From: Pipra filicauda
Taxonomy: Eukaryota > Chordata > Aves > Passeriformes > Pipridae
Direction of reading: 5' to 3'
NCBI RefSeq assembly: GCF_003945595.2
Contig: NW_024103696.1
Span: 1,488,001 to 1,552,000, forward strand
Length of the DNA stretch: 64,000 bases
Below the pieces are notes generated by a model. The model saw only the letters and a list, made by a program, of their open reading frames with translations. It had not been told where the DNA came from and did not search any database. Below, piece by piece: positions 34,601 through 46,594 of the stretch. Position 1 is the stretch's first letter. Each line of letters starts with the position of its first letter. The position numbers were made by a program, and so were the translations under genes.

Positions 34601-37600
34601 GGTCCTCCTATCTCTTTTAGGAACCCCAAAGTATCCAGTCACCAGATCACTTTCCATGCTGGCCTAATCACTTAGTCTCCTTTATTGAGGCAGTGTGACA
34701 AGTCGAAAATGAAGCAAAATCAGGCGAAACCAATCCAACCCCTTTCCTACTGACCAGGCAGCCACCCATTACAGAGTAGGCACAGAGGAGTTCATGTCAT
34801 GTGGTGCTTTCCTTATATTAGACAGGGTTATTTTTATTGTGCTTATTTATTATTAACCTTCCACCTGGCATTTATAGGACATTTATGCTCTGCAAGTGGC
34901 TGCACTTGCTAATCAGCTCTTACAGCTGCCAGGAAGCAGCAAGAGCAGGCAGCTTCTGCAAGGGCAGGTGACAGGGATGGAGGCAGTGGCAGCAGTGCAG
35001 GGGCCACATGGGATGGACACAGGCAAGCAGCTCTGGTAGCGGTCACTTTGTTCAGCTAAGAGTTCAAAACATCAGGTAGGTCCATAGTAATGAGGCAGGT
35101 CCAATGCCAAGCTAAAAACTCGCAGTCACACCTGCAAGTTAGGCTCTGGGTCAGAGTCAGGGAGGCACAGGACTGGAATACCTGCAGAATTGTTCAATTA
35201 GAGATCAAGGGAGAGAGCCTGAGCTTAAAAGAATCTCCCAGGTGCAGGGGAACAAGCCACTGCTGGGGCTTCTCATAGTCAGAGAGGAGCATCTTCAAAG
35301 TTATCCCTGACCCCACGCAGCTGAACCCTGGAGGCAGCAGGGAAGGCACTCAGGGCCCTGAAAACATCTAACGTTTTCAAGAACTGGATATATGAGAGTA
35401 TTAAAGCAGATCAGATATAAGTAGGTCAACCACACTTGGCTCTCTTTTCCTAGCCGTACATGTACCTTGTATTTGGCAGTCCACTGAGCCACAGCTTCTC
35501 TGTTTCCTTTTTACTCAGCCAACAGCTAAACCCACACTTGTCTTGTTCTCAGGCTCACATTAGTCTCCTTTATACAAACTGCTCTCATTGTTGATAAGTC
35601 ACTTAAGACTCACGTCTGCCTCTAAAAGTGTTGTTTTCTTCTTTCCATGAAAAAATGTAAGTGTTTCTTCAGAAAACAGGAATAGACAGGTAAGTGAAAG
35701 GAATGGGTATATGCATGTGTGGGCTTGTTTGTGACTGTGGGAATGCGCATATGTGATTTCAATTACTTTAAACTCTGCAGTAAACTCTTCCATCTGAGGA
35801 ACTGAACTTTGACAATGGTGTAAGCTATGTTAGTATCACTAGATTATTGTGCTGACATCACAATCTTTATCACATACACTACTTCTACAAATCGTAATTA
35901 ATGATACTACTCATTCTTCATTTTGAAATAATTTGGTATATGTGCTTAAGTCTTTCTGAAGAACTGTCTCTTTTTTTGTCTTGTATTTTGAAGAGGAAAC
36001 TAAAGCACTATCTTACAACTAGATTTCTGTAAAGAATTTCCCACAGTCAGTGGGATCTTCACCTTCACCACAGGATCTGTACCCTATTGCAATGTAGGGG
36101 GCAGCAATGGCAGCGTCTGAGGATATGAACTCATGGTAAGAGAGGCACATGAAACAGAGGACTGAAGATTTGCCTGCTTCCCATTCAACTTTTGATAACA
36201 TTCTCATATTTATTTTCTTATCGAAGCTGTGCACAAACCCGTGATGCTTTATTCAAGCCCATGGGCGTAGAAATAAATCCTGTCTACACTCAGTCTCCTT
36301 GCTTCTTCCATAATGGGGTAACGATTCACAGTTATCTCAAGAAACTGACATATATTTTGATTTCCTTTCCCTTAGATACCAGAATTAGAAATTGTTCTGC
36401 TTTCCTACTTTGTTTATACCTTGTTTGCTTCTTCATTCAGATTCTATTGTGCAATTAAATGAAAAAAAATACTGTTGAAAACGCTTGATGCTTATTTATA
36501 TTTCAAGTAAAGTTCATAAACTCTGGACTTTTCCTTGGGTTTGATTTTGGGTTTTTTGCCCTGTTAGGTTTGAATGCTTAGAAAAAGGAGTGGAATCTCT
36601 GCATAAATATGGATTATAATGTAGATTGAATGAAGAGATAAATATTGCTTCATAATTAGATTCAAGGTTTACAACATAGCCAAATAACTGAGGGAGAATA
36701 TCACAGAGGAAAATCTGAGGGAAATAAATTATTTTCAGTACACACAAGAAGACAGAATCAAATTATAAAAGGAAATTGAAAATATCTCTTTAGACAGAGA
36801 CGGGATTTGAGAACAGAGGAGAAATTTCAAGTGCATGAATTAGGAAAGATACTAAGGTCCAGAACCATACTAGTGTTTGTGGACAGATGGAAGTTGATAA
36901 AAGACAGAAAAAACAAGAATGATTTTTGAGGGTAGCTCATTCAAGGTGAACTTCTGAGACAAATGTTGTGGAGAAACTGAGAAAGAAAACTGAACCTGAA
37001 GATGAAATCTCTTCTGTGAGCAGAAAAGACAGTAACTGGGGTTCAGGAAAAAAATCATAGTTTCATTAATTTTGTGGACTTTCCTGAGGACTTTATTTAC
37101 ACAGCCTTTGCTTTGCTAAGAGTTCTCCCTATGTGTAACTATCTTAAAATGGCCAGTTTGAACAATGCGTGATGTTATTTTATAAGCCCAAGGCAGTGAG
37201 ATAAAGTGAATTAAATTATTCTGGATCAGAAATTCTGCTATGTTTTTGCACTTAGCATCTTATCTACTCTTTTAGTAATTACAGAACTTTTCCATTTTAA
37301 AAATAACATGGTCCTCTACCATTATGCTAATTATGCTTTTTTCTTGGTGTACTGGGGATAACATTCATGGCTTAATCTGTGTTCCTTGTGTAATCTTGTG
37401 ACCAAAAATTCTTATAGAATAAAGCAATCTGTAACTATACATTAACTTGACCATTTTAATTTAGAAGACCAAGATATACTTTATAGGGGAACATCTGGGC
37501 TAAAATAAGTGTAGCTCTTGACCATAGAGATCTTAAAATATTACAAACTCCAGTAAAAAGGAACTGCAATCTAATTGACATGTCTATAATTGAAGTCTAG

Positions 37601-40600
37601 TTATGTACTGGTGGATAAATGAAGCTTAAAAAAATAAAGAAGCAAACAATAAGGGAGAAAAAAATCCACTTGCATTGCTTTAAAGAGTAAGTCTTTGATA
37701 GGAATGGCTTGGGTGCTACAGAAGGCCCAAGGAGTGAGGATGAGAAGAACGTGTTGCCTGCTAGACACGCCCAGGGATAGTTTATTTTCCTTAGATGTTT
37801 GGCAGAGCTTGAATCTCTAGAGTGCGCAGATTTAAAATTAAATTTTGAGTCTGTGTGGTCCTTTCTTTACTACTGCTGACATTTGTTAGCATGGTACATT
37901 AACAATTCTCATGGCAGCCGCAGGAAATTTTGGACACAGGGATGATGCATCCACAGCACTTTGATGTCAGGATCAAACCCTAAAAATGCCTCTCAATAGC
38001 ATTGCTGTTTAAGAAGGAGTAGTTAGGTGTAAAAAACTGACTAAAAGAGAGATACTGTTACCTTTTGTGTTCCTGTCTACACAACAAGTGACCTATGTAA
38101 TATAGTATTACAAACATCTCTCAAGTATAAAAAAAAAAAAGGAAAGGAATACTGTCGAGAACTTCATTTGATCTCTAAACAAACTTTAGCTGCCGTCCAG
38201 GACACAGCATACAGGCAATAGAGTGTTTAGAGAAGTTACTTATTTTTCCAAGAGCTAAAGTAGGTCAAGAGAAAAAAACACTTTCTGCCTCTTTTCTGAA
38301 GAAATTTCATGTACAGGTACAGTATTTACCTACAAGGGAAATAAACTGAACTTGTAGCTAGCAGCTATAAGGATACATAAGTGAAAACAACCCTTCTTTC
38401 TGGTAGCAGCCCTAAAATACCCTTTAATGCTGATTGGACATGGCACTTTGCACAGTAAACAATGCTACAATTCCTTATCTTTTCTTGAAAAAGCAAATCA
38501 AATCCCCTATAGTGTTTTTGCGTTAAACTTAGGCCCAGTCTGTTCCATGGTAATAAGCACTTTATGGTGCAGCCTTCACTTATCAATATTTGAAGTCTGC
38601 AGCAGAGGAAATAACCTGATCATGACAATGTAGAGAATTTGGAAAGACTGGATAAAGAGAGGGAGATATTGATTTCTTTCCTGGCTTGCAGAAGTTTTCA
38701 AAAGAATGAAACAAATGAATTTTGCAACCAATGGAAGATACATCTTCTATGAAATTGACACTTTTTGGATAATGCATTAACAATTAGCCTGTCACTGCTG
38801 TGTGGAAAAAACATAAGCATATCATTTCTGCTGCTTTAATTATATTACCTATTAAACTTACCCATTTCAATGCTTACTAAAAGCATCATCTGGTGGTGTG
38901 GGGGAAAGACTTTTTACACATAAGTAGGCTTTAGTCTGTGTTAAGAGCGTAAGTGATGCATCAGATTCATCTGAGCATAATTTTCTTTGAAGCTGAGTCT
39001 TAAATCCCTGCTGATAGAATCTGAGAGAGAAGTTTAGTCCTTAAGCCTGTGAGTAGTGAGAAAGGCACAAAGGTGAAAAGAGACATGGCAGAAAATCATA
39101 GCATCAAAGATAGAGGGTCTGTCACAAAGGATGAGGGTGAGTAGTTGAGAGATGCAGTCAAGCATTGAGAACAATCAGTGAACAGCTGGAAAGGCCAAGA
39201 GAGACCCTGCAAGTCAGGGAGCATTAGAGAGAGTTTAAGTGTGTTAAAGCCCAGGATACTGCTTTCTGGGATTCACAGAAAAAAAGACGTGAGTCAAGAT
39301 TTTCTCAAATGATTTGTAGCTCTAGGGGATCTTTACTTTCAAAAAATCTCAGAAATCCAGTTTTCCTCCTGGTGAATCTTCTGATTTTGGAACTTGGCTC
39401 TGAGGGTTGTGCCCATCTATCCTACAGGAACTATTCAAAAGTGCTTCTGGGTCTGCAGACAAATTATGAGTTTGCTGGACGAGTACAGAAACACTGTAGC
39501 TGCAACGCCAGGGAGTAACACCAGAGGGGTGCTCATCCTGGACACCTGTGTGTGCTTGGTGAATAACCTGCAGTGAGGAGCACTCCTGAGCTCCCACAAA
39601 ACACACCCACAGCAGTAAATTGCAGAGCACTTAAGCAGCAACAACGTGTCCTCGTGCTGTATCCCAGCACTGGTGAAGTTATGTATTCTGCACGATTTAA
39701 AGTTTTTTAGTTTTCCAGGCTTCAGATCAAAGGGAGCAGGCCCAGGGACTTCCCAGGAAGTTTGTTACCCTTTCCACAGCAGAATTGCTTTCACAAGGAG
39801 AGCACTAAGTAAGAACAACTATAACACCACCCTTTCCATTATTTTTAATTTAGAAAAATATTTTACTCCTCTCAGCAAAAATTCGAATTTTGTTGGACAT
39901 TAGCACTGCTGTGCTGACGAAATTCTAGAAAGCAGAGATAAAAGAGGGCACTAGCTACTCATGGCTTGGCTTTCTACCTCCAAGCCTTAGGTTTTGAGGT
40001 TCATAATTCATAATGAATGAGTTAAATGAGATGCATTCAGTTTTCCCTTTGGAAAGTAAAACAAGGAGATATTGGTAGAGTTAATTCAACTTTATTTACC
40101 AGTAAGAAAAATATTTATAAAGGTTATTCAAACGTTTTCCTTCATAAATTTTCTGGAAAAAAAAGTATTTACTTTAAATAAATCAAATGTTCTTATAGCT
40201 TATTCTGCAACAAACCATTTCTAGCATCAATTCCAAAATTTTGAATATTGTTAATAAATATTTATTCCAGTAGAAATATTTTGTTCAATCATTTAGTGAC
40301 TCACTTAGTTACTTACTGCTTTTATTTTATTAAGTACAGGCTGCAGAAATTTTATATCAGCCCATATGTTTGTACATTTTTCCTTCTGTTTCGTTCTCCA
40401 ATTTATAGGACTGTACACTTTTTGAGCTGAATATGCTTATGCATTTCTACAATTATCATGACTGAAACTTCTGATTTTGGCCTTTAAAAAACTTAAACAG
40501 TAACTTAAGAATTTCCAAAAAGCAAAGAGGGAAATAAACTGGTCTTACTACATGCTTTATAATATGTTAATTGGTGGCAACTGAAGATTAGTTTGCCTCA

Positions 40601-41133
40601 TTTTCTGAACCAGTTCCTGCTTGTGTAATAAGAGTTCTCCTCTTGTCTATTAGAGAAAACAGAATTGCCCTCTATGGCCCCAGTCTTGCAGACAGCTATA
40701 TCTTCCACTAACATTTCCATTAATTTCATTTAAACTACCTAAGTGAGCTGACTTAGTTGGATACGCAAGTGACTGGGAAATTGAAACCTTTGTTATTAAG
40801 CTTCTGGATGATTTTCTGTCTAGATTTTTCTTCCTTCCAAACCATCAGTCATTATTGGATCATGCAGCTATTTAACAAAATGGTTTGCTTTGCTCATTCT
40901 CCAGTATGTCTAATTTGATGTTGCTACTGCTCATAATTTATCATATTATTAAATTTATTTTTTTGTTGAAATATTTTCTTGGCCTCACAGATACAGAGAA
41001 AATAAGAAAAATATTAAGATAATATCAGATGGCAATTAAAAGTATTTGAAAGTTATAATCATTTAGTCATTTATTGTTATGTTCAAAAATTTGTCTCATG
41101 GTTTCTTGAAATTTGAAGAGTGAAATTTTAAGG
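31626..41133. other. No gene seen; one GC-richer patch
   Basis: Mostly AT-rich. The stretch 34900-35500 is clearly GC-richer and looks repeat-like but could not be classified. Open frames are under 95 codons and unrecognised. A poly-A/C patch lies near 32040-32100. Confidence 0.5.
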
Positions 41134-41882
41134 GACCTCTATAGGATTGAGGAGTGAGCCCATGTAAACCTCATGAATTTTGACATGGCAAAGACCTGCA
41201 TCTGAGCTGGGGCGACCTCCAGTATCAATACAGACTGGGTACTGAATGGATTGAGAGCAGTGATAACATTGGTGGTTGAAAATATGGTCATGAACCGACA
41301 AGGTGTAATGCAGCCCAGAAAGCCAACCATATCCTGGGCTGCATCAAAGGAAATGTGGCCAGAAGATTGAGGGAGGGGATTCTTCCTTTCTACTCCACTA
41401 GGGAGTCCTCAGTAAAATAAAGACATGGACCTGTGAGAGTGGTCCAAAGGCCACAAAAATGGTCAGAAGATTGGAACACATCTCCTACGAGGAAAGTATA
41501 ACAGTTGGGGTTGCTCAGCCTCCAGAAGAGAAGGTTCTGGGGAGACCATACTGCAATATTTCAATATATAACAGAGGATTATAAGAAAGAATGAGAGACA
41601 CTTTTTCCCAAGGAATTTAGTGACAGGACAAGGGGTAATGGCTTTAAATTGAGGGAGGATATATTTATATATATTTATATTGGACAGAAAGAAGAAATTT
41701 TTTATGACATGGTGAGGTATGAGAACAGATTGCCCAGAGAAGTTGTTCAAGTATTCAAGGTCAGGCTGGATGGGGCTTTAAGCAACCCACTCTAGCACAA
41801 GATGTCCCTGTCCATGAAAGAGGGGTGGGACTAGATATCTTTGAAAGTCCCTTACAACTCAAATCGTTCCATGATTCTATCA
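41134..41882 (+). mobile_element. CR1 LINE 3' fragment
   Basis: Decayed CR1 with 'gtactgaatggattgagagc', 'atgcagcccagaaagccaac', 'tatcctgggctgcatcaaag', 'agtgacaggacaaggggtaa' and the 3' UTR 'agatgtccctgtccatgaaa', ending 'gttccatgattctatcat'. It starts in the ORF2 C-terminal part. No frame remains open. Confidence 0.9.
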
Positions 41883-44183
41883 TATTGCAATTATTGAAGT
41901 TATTGTATATAACTTATTATTTTCATTAAGAATTGCTCAGAGCTTTCAGAAGATTAGCTATCTAAGAAGAAATACCACAAATAGCTGTAAAAAATTCTTC
42001 AAAATCAATAATTTAAACTATTTTTTGAAACAAAGATAATCTACTTATTTACTGTTCTCAAACATATTTAAAGTTATGAATAAGATAACTATTATTTTTC
42101 TCTTCCTACTCAGGTTGCATCCTCTGTTCTCACAGAGCATATGACCTGCTTTTGATGGTCTTTCTCAATGTGTCCCATATCCTCCACACAGAGATCAGCA
42201 GCACATTGCTGTAGAAAGCTACAACCAGGAGCATGAAATAGGATCAAGGAGAATGACCTGTTGCACCTGAAGAGGAAGGATGGTCACATATTTTCAAATG
42301 ACTTCTGAAAGCACTATTGGATCTAGGTATGTAGAAACTACAGTTCTTTTGGATCAAGGGAGGACATACTATTCTGACCAAATGCAGACATTTCTGTGTA
42401 TGAACTAGTCACAGAAAACTCCTGTTATGTCAGTGGAGAGAATCAACAAAAAAAAATCAAGGAAAAATTAATGTTATTCAAAAGCAGAGATTAAAGTATT
42501 TTGTCACAGCTATTTTTTGGTCTACTAACTGTGGAGAAATTCTAACATGGCTACTTCTGAAATATGACTGTACTGCATAAACATTTACAGTTAAGTGAGA
42601 GAAATCCCATTCATAATGTCTCTGAGGAGAATGAGAGGGTAACACCACTAGGAAGGTAGAAAATTCACATGAATTTGAGATCTGGGAATGGTAAGTTGCC
42701 ACCAAACTGTTCTTCCAATATCTAGTTTGCATCTGTGGTTATAAAATTGCTGTGTTCAAGAACTACTTCTGCTGACTTGCCTAAGTGTATTAGCCTAAGC
42801 AGGGATAAAAGCTTTCTAATTCTGAAAAAATGTTTCTGCGTATGGTACTGCTGAGAAAGCTGTTCATCAGAAATCCTGTAAATAAGGAAAATATAATTAT
42901 TTTTTCTATTCATTTAGAAAATACTGAAAAAGGCAATTTAAAAAGTCAAAAAAACAATGGAATACCATCTACCTGAGATTTACTCATGGAATGTTTAATT
43001 TATCTTAGTATTTGTTGTATAATGTTGACTACAAATACTAAAAATTTTTAAAAGGGTTGAAAAAATTTGGCATATGGGTATCAATAGGAATTTGGAGCCT
43101 AATCCCAGTGCTACCATTAAGAGTGTCAGCAAGCTAGTACTGTAAATTACTGCTGGTTGTTTTGAGAATACCATTTGGATAACACAATCATAATTCCATG
43201 AAATCCATCACCAGTCTACTCCATTGCCAGATTTTCAGTTGTCCAGTTTTCAAAAAGCTTTCTTATCCAATTCTTTATTTCCAATATAAAACCTTTATGT
43301 TAGTGGACTGTAAACATGAATTATAATCAAAAAACTGTAAATACAAAATGAATACAAATGAATTGAATGCCAAAAGAAATGGCTCGGTTTCTATAGTAAT
43401 TGTATCAATCCATTACACAGAAGATTTATTAAAACACAAGACCTCTCCTAATCTTCTGCTCTCTTTATTTTAAAAGAAAATAATACCAGTTTTTGATTTT
43501 TTTAGAAAAGAGGTGATGAATCTACGATTAGGCCAAACAATGCAGGTCCAGCTTGCTCCAGAGGATGCAAAGCTTCAATTTCACATCTTAATGGAGGAAA
43601 AAAAAATTATTGCCACAGCCTTATAGTTCTTGTAGCTTCTGTTACTCTCTTGACTATGTTGGCTTATCTGATTTTCCTGACAAAACAGTCAAAATATTTT
43701 TAGGAGTATTTCCTAGTATACATTGGGTCTCTTTCCTGGATCATTATTTTTCAATATCATTTAGAATTTCAGTATTTTAGAATATGATTAAAAGCAATTA
43801 TTTTTAAACAACTGAAAACTTCAGACTCCTTTGCTACATCTCCTTCACTCAATGACAGAGATCAAAAAAGAAATTTATGTTTGAACAACTCTTGAACAAC
43901 TGCCCTGTTTCTGTAATATAATATTCATTACACCCTGAAACTTTTTTCCCAATTAAATGTGCAAAGAATTTAATATAACTTCTACATAGTTGTTCTGTGT
44001 CTTTTTCCCTCTTCAGATACTTTGTTACCAGTGAGATAACAGATTGAATATCAATGAATGGGGATGGAGTTGCCCTTCATGTGAGGTAACATTTGAAATG
44101 TATTGAGCTCTGTCTTGGTTTGCATAATGAGTGAATTGAGAGCTTATGGGTTTGAAAAAAAAGGCAGACTAAGGGTGACACTG
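41883..44183. other. No gene seen
   Basis: AT-rich with no coding frame above 84 codons. Nothing was recognised. Confidence 0.5.
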
Positions 44184-46594
44184 TCATGGACGTTTGCTAC
44201 AGGCTGCCTGACCAGGCAACACAGATAAGTACAAACAGCCCAGGAAGCTCCTGGAAAGCATCAATGAAAACTTCCTATCACAGGAAGTGAAGGATCCCAT
44301 AAGAAGTGGTCTGCTGATTGACCTCACATTAACAAACAGGGAAGGCCTCATTGGAGACATGACTATTGGGGACAGCCTTGGCTGCACAGTGACAGTGAGA
44401 CTGTGGAGTTCTGGACTGAGCGAGGAGGAAGCAGGTCAGCAAGTTAACCAACCATGGACTTCAGGAGAGCTCACTTTAGCTTCTTCAGGGATCTTCTTGG
44501 AAGAATCCCATGGGAACAGGTCCTGCATGGAAGAAGAGTCCCAGATTTTGGTTGATATTCAATGATTGCTTTCTCCAGATCAAGAATTATGCAGCCCGAT
44601 GAGCAAGAAATGGGGCAAAGGGGGTAAGAGACCCGTGTGGATGAATAAAGAACTCCTGTCATTACTCAAGTATAAGCAGGAAACACATGGGAGATGGAAG
44701 CAGGGTCAGGCCACTTGGAATGAATATAGAGAGGTTGTCAGAGGTAAGTAGAAATGAAACAAGGAAAGCCAAGGCCCACCTGGAATTAGATCTGGCCAAG
44801 GATGTAAAGGACAACAAGAAGAGCTTTTTCAAATACATCAATAACAAAAAGAAAACAATGAATAGTGTGGGCCTGTTACTAAATGGAGGGTGGACCCTGT
44901 TAACAGAGGACACAGAGGAGGCAGAGTTACTGAACACATTCTTTGCATTGGTCTTCACTAATGAGACCAGTCCTCAGGAATCTCTGACCCAGGAATGTTG
45001 TCTAGACTAAGGAAGACTTCCTTGTCTAGACAAACTTTACATCCCCAAGTCCATGGGCCCTGATCAATCCATGGGCATCCATGAGTGCTGAGAGAACTGG
45101 TGGACACCATAGTGAGGCTACTCACAATCAGCTTTGAAAGGTCATGGAGATCAGGAGAGATGCCTGAGGACTGGAAGAAAGCAAGTGTGACCCCAGACTT
45201 CAAAAAGGGCAAGAAGGAGGACCCAAGAAGCTACTGGCCAGTCAGCTTTACCTCAAACCCTGGAAGTTGATGGAGTGCATTATTCTAAAGGTCCTTATCC
45301 ACATGGGTGGCAAAATGTTGAACAGGAGTAGTCAGCATGGATTCACTAAAGTGGAATTATTCTTGACCAAGCTGATTGTCTTCTATGATGAAACAGATAC
45401 CTGGATGGATAAGGGGAGAGCTGTGGATATCGTCTACCTCAATTTCAGCAAGGCTTTTGGCACTTTCTTTCACAACATCCTCATATAGGCAAACTCAGGA
45501 AGTGTGGACTGGATGAGTGGATAGTGAAATGGATTGAGAACTGGCTGAACGGCAGATCCTAGAGGGTCATAATAAGTGGCACAGGGTCTAGTTGGAGGCC
45601 TGTCACTAGTGGTGTCCCCCAAGGTTCAATATTGGGCCCAGTACTGTTTAACTTATTTATCAGTTACTTGGATGAAGGGGTAGCTGCCTCCTCAGCAAGT
45701 TTGCTGATGACACAAAGCTGGGAGGAGTGGCCAATACCCCAGAATGCTGTGCAACCCTTTGGAAGGACCTCAACAGGTCAGAGGGATGGGCAGAGAAGAA
45801 CTGTCTGATACTCAACAAACGCAAAGTCAGGGTCCTGCACCTGGGGAAGCAATAACCCCTGCACCGATACAGGCTAGGGGATGACCTGCTGGAAAGCAGC
45901 TCTGCAGAGAAGGACCTGGGGGTCCTGGTGGACAACAAGCTGTCCATGATCCAGCAGTGTGCCCTTGTGGCCAAGAAGGCCAGCGGTATCCCGGAATGCA
46001 TTAGGAACAGCCTTGTCAGCAGGTCAAGGGAGGTAATCCTGCCCCTCTACTCAGCCCTAGTGAGGCAAATCTGGAGTGCTGTGCCCAGTTCTGGGCTCCA
46101 CAGTCTCTCCACAAGAGAGACGTGGAGATCCTGGAGCAGGTGCAGTGGAGGGCAACAAAGATGATTAAGGATCTGGAGCATCTTTCTTACAAGGAAAGGC
46201 TGAAGGAGCTGGGCCTGTTTGGTATCGGGAAGAGACAACTGACAGGGGACCTCATCAATGTCTACAAGTATGTGAAAGAATGGTGTCAAAAGGATGAAGG
46301 CAGGCTCTTCTTGGTGGTAGGACCAAGCAATAGGAGGTGAGAGACATTGGGCAGAAACTGATGCACAAGAAGTTCCACCTGAATATGAGAAAGAACTTCT
46401 TTACTGTGCAGGTGACCATGCACTGGAACAGATTGCTCAGAGAGGTTGTGAAGTCTCCCTCATTGGAGACATTCAAGAACCATCCAGACACAATCCTGTG
46501 CAATGTGCTCTAGAATGATCCTGCTTGAGCAGGATGACCCACTTGACCAGATGACCCACTGCAGTCCCTTCCAACCCATTCTGTGATTGTGTGA
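44184..46594 (+). mobile_element. CR1 LINE, longest copy (endonuclease end to 3' tail)
   Basis: About 2.4 kb of CR1. From the left: the end of the endonuclease (LLIDLTLTNREGLIGDMTIG, frame 44287-44565); the linker and reverse transcriptase N-terminus (EDWKKASVTPDFKKGKKEDP, frame 45085-45270); motif A at 45420-45462, reading VDIVYLNFSKAFG, with N where the catalytic aspartate should be; motif B 'ggtgtcccccaaggttcaat' at about 45611; motif C 'gtttgctgatgacac' at about 45699. It continues through [20 protein letters not shown] (45928-46164) and EHLSYKERLKELGLF (46122-46340) to the 3' UTR, ending 'ccattctgtgattgtgtgaa'. The copy is dead: multiple stops, frameshifts and the motif-A change. Confidence 0.95.
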
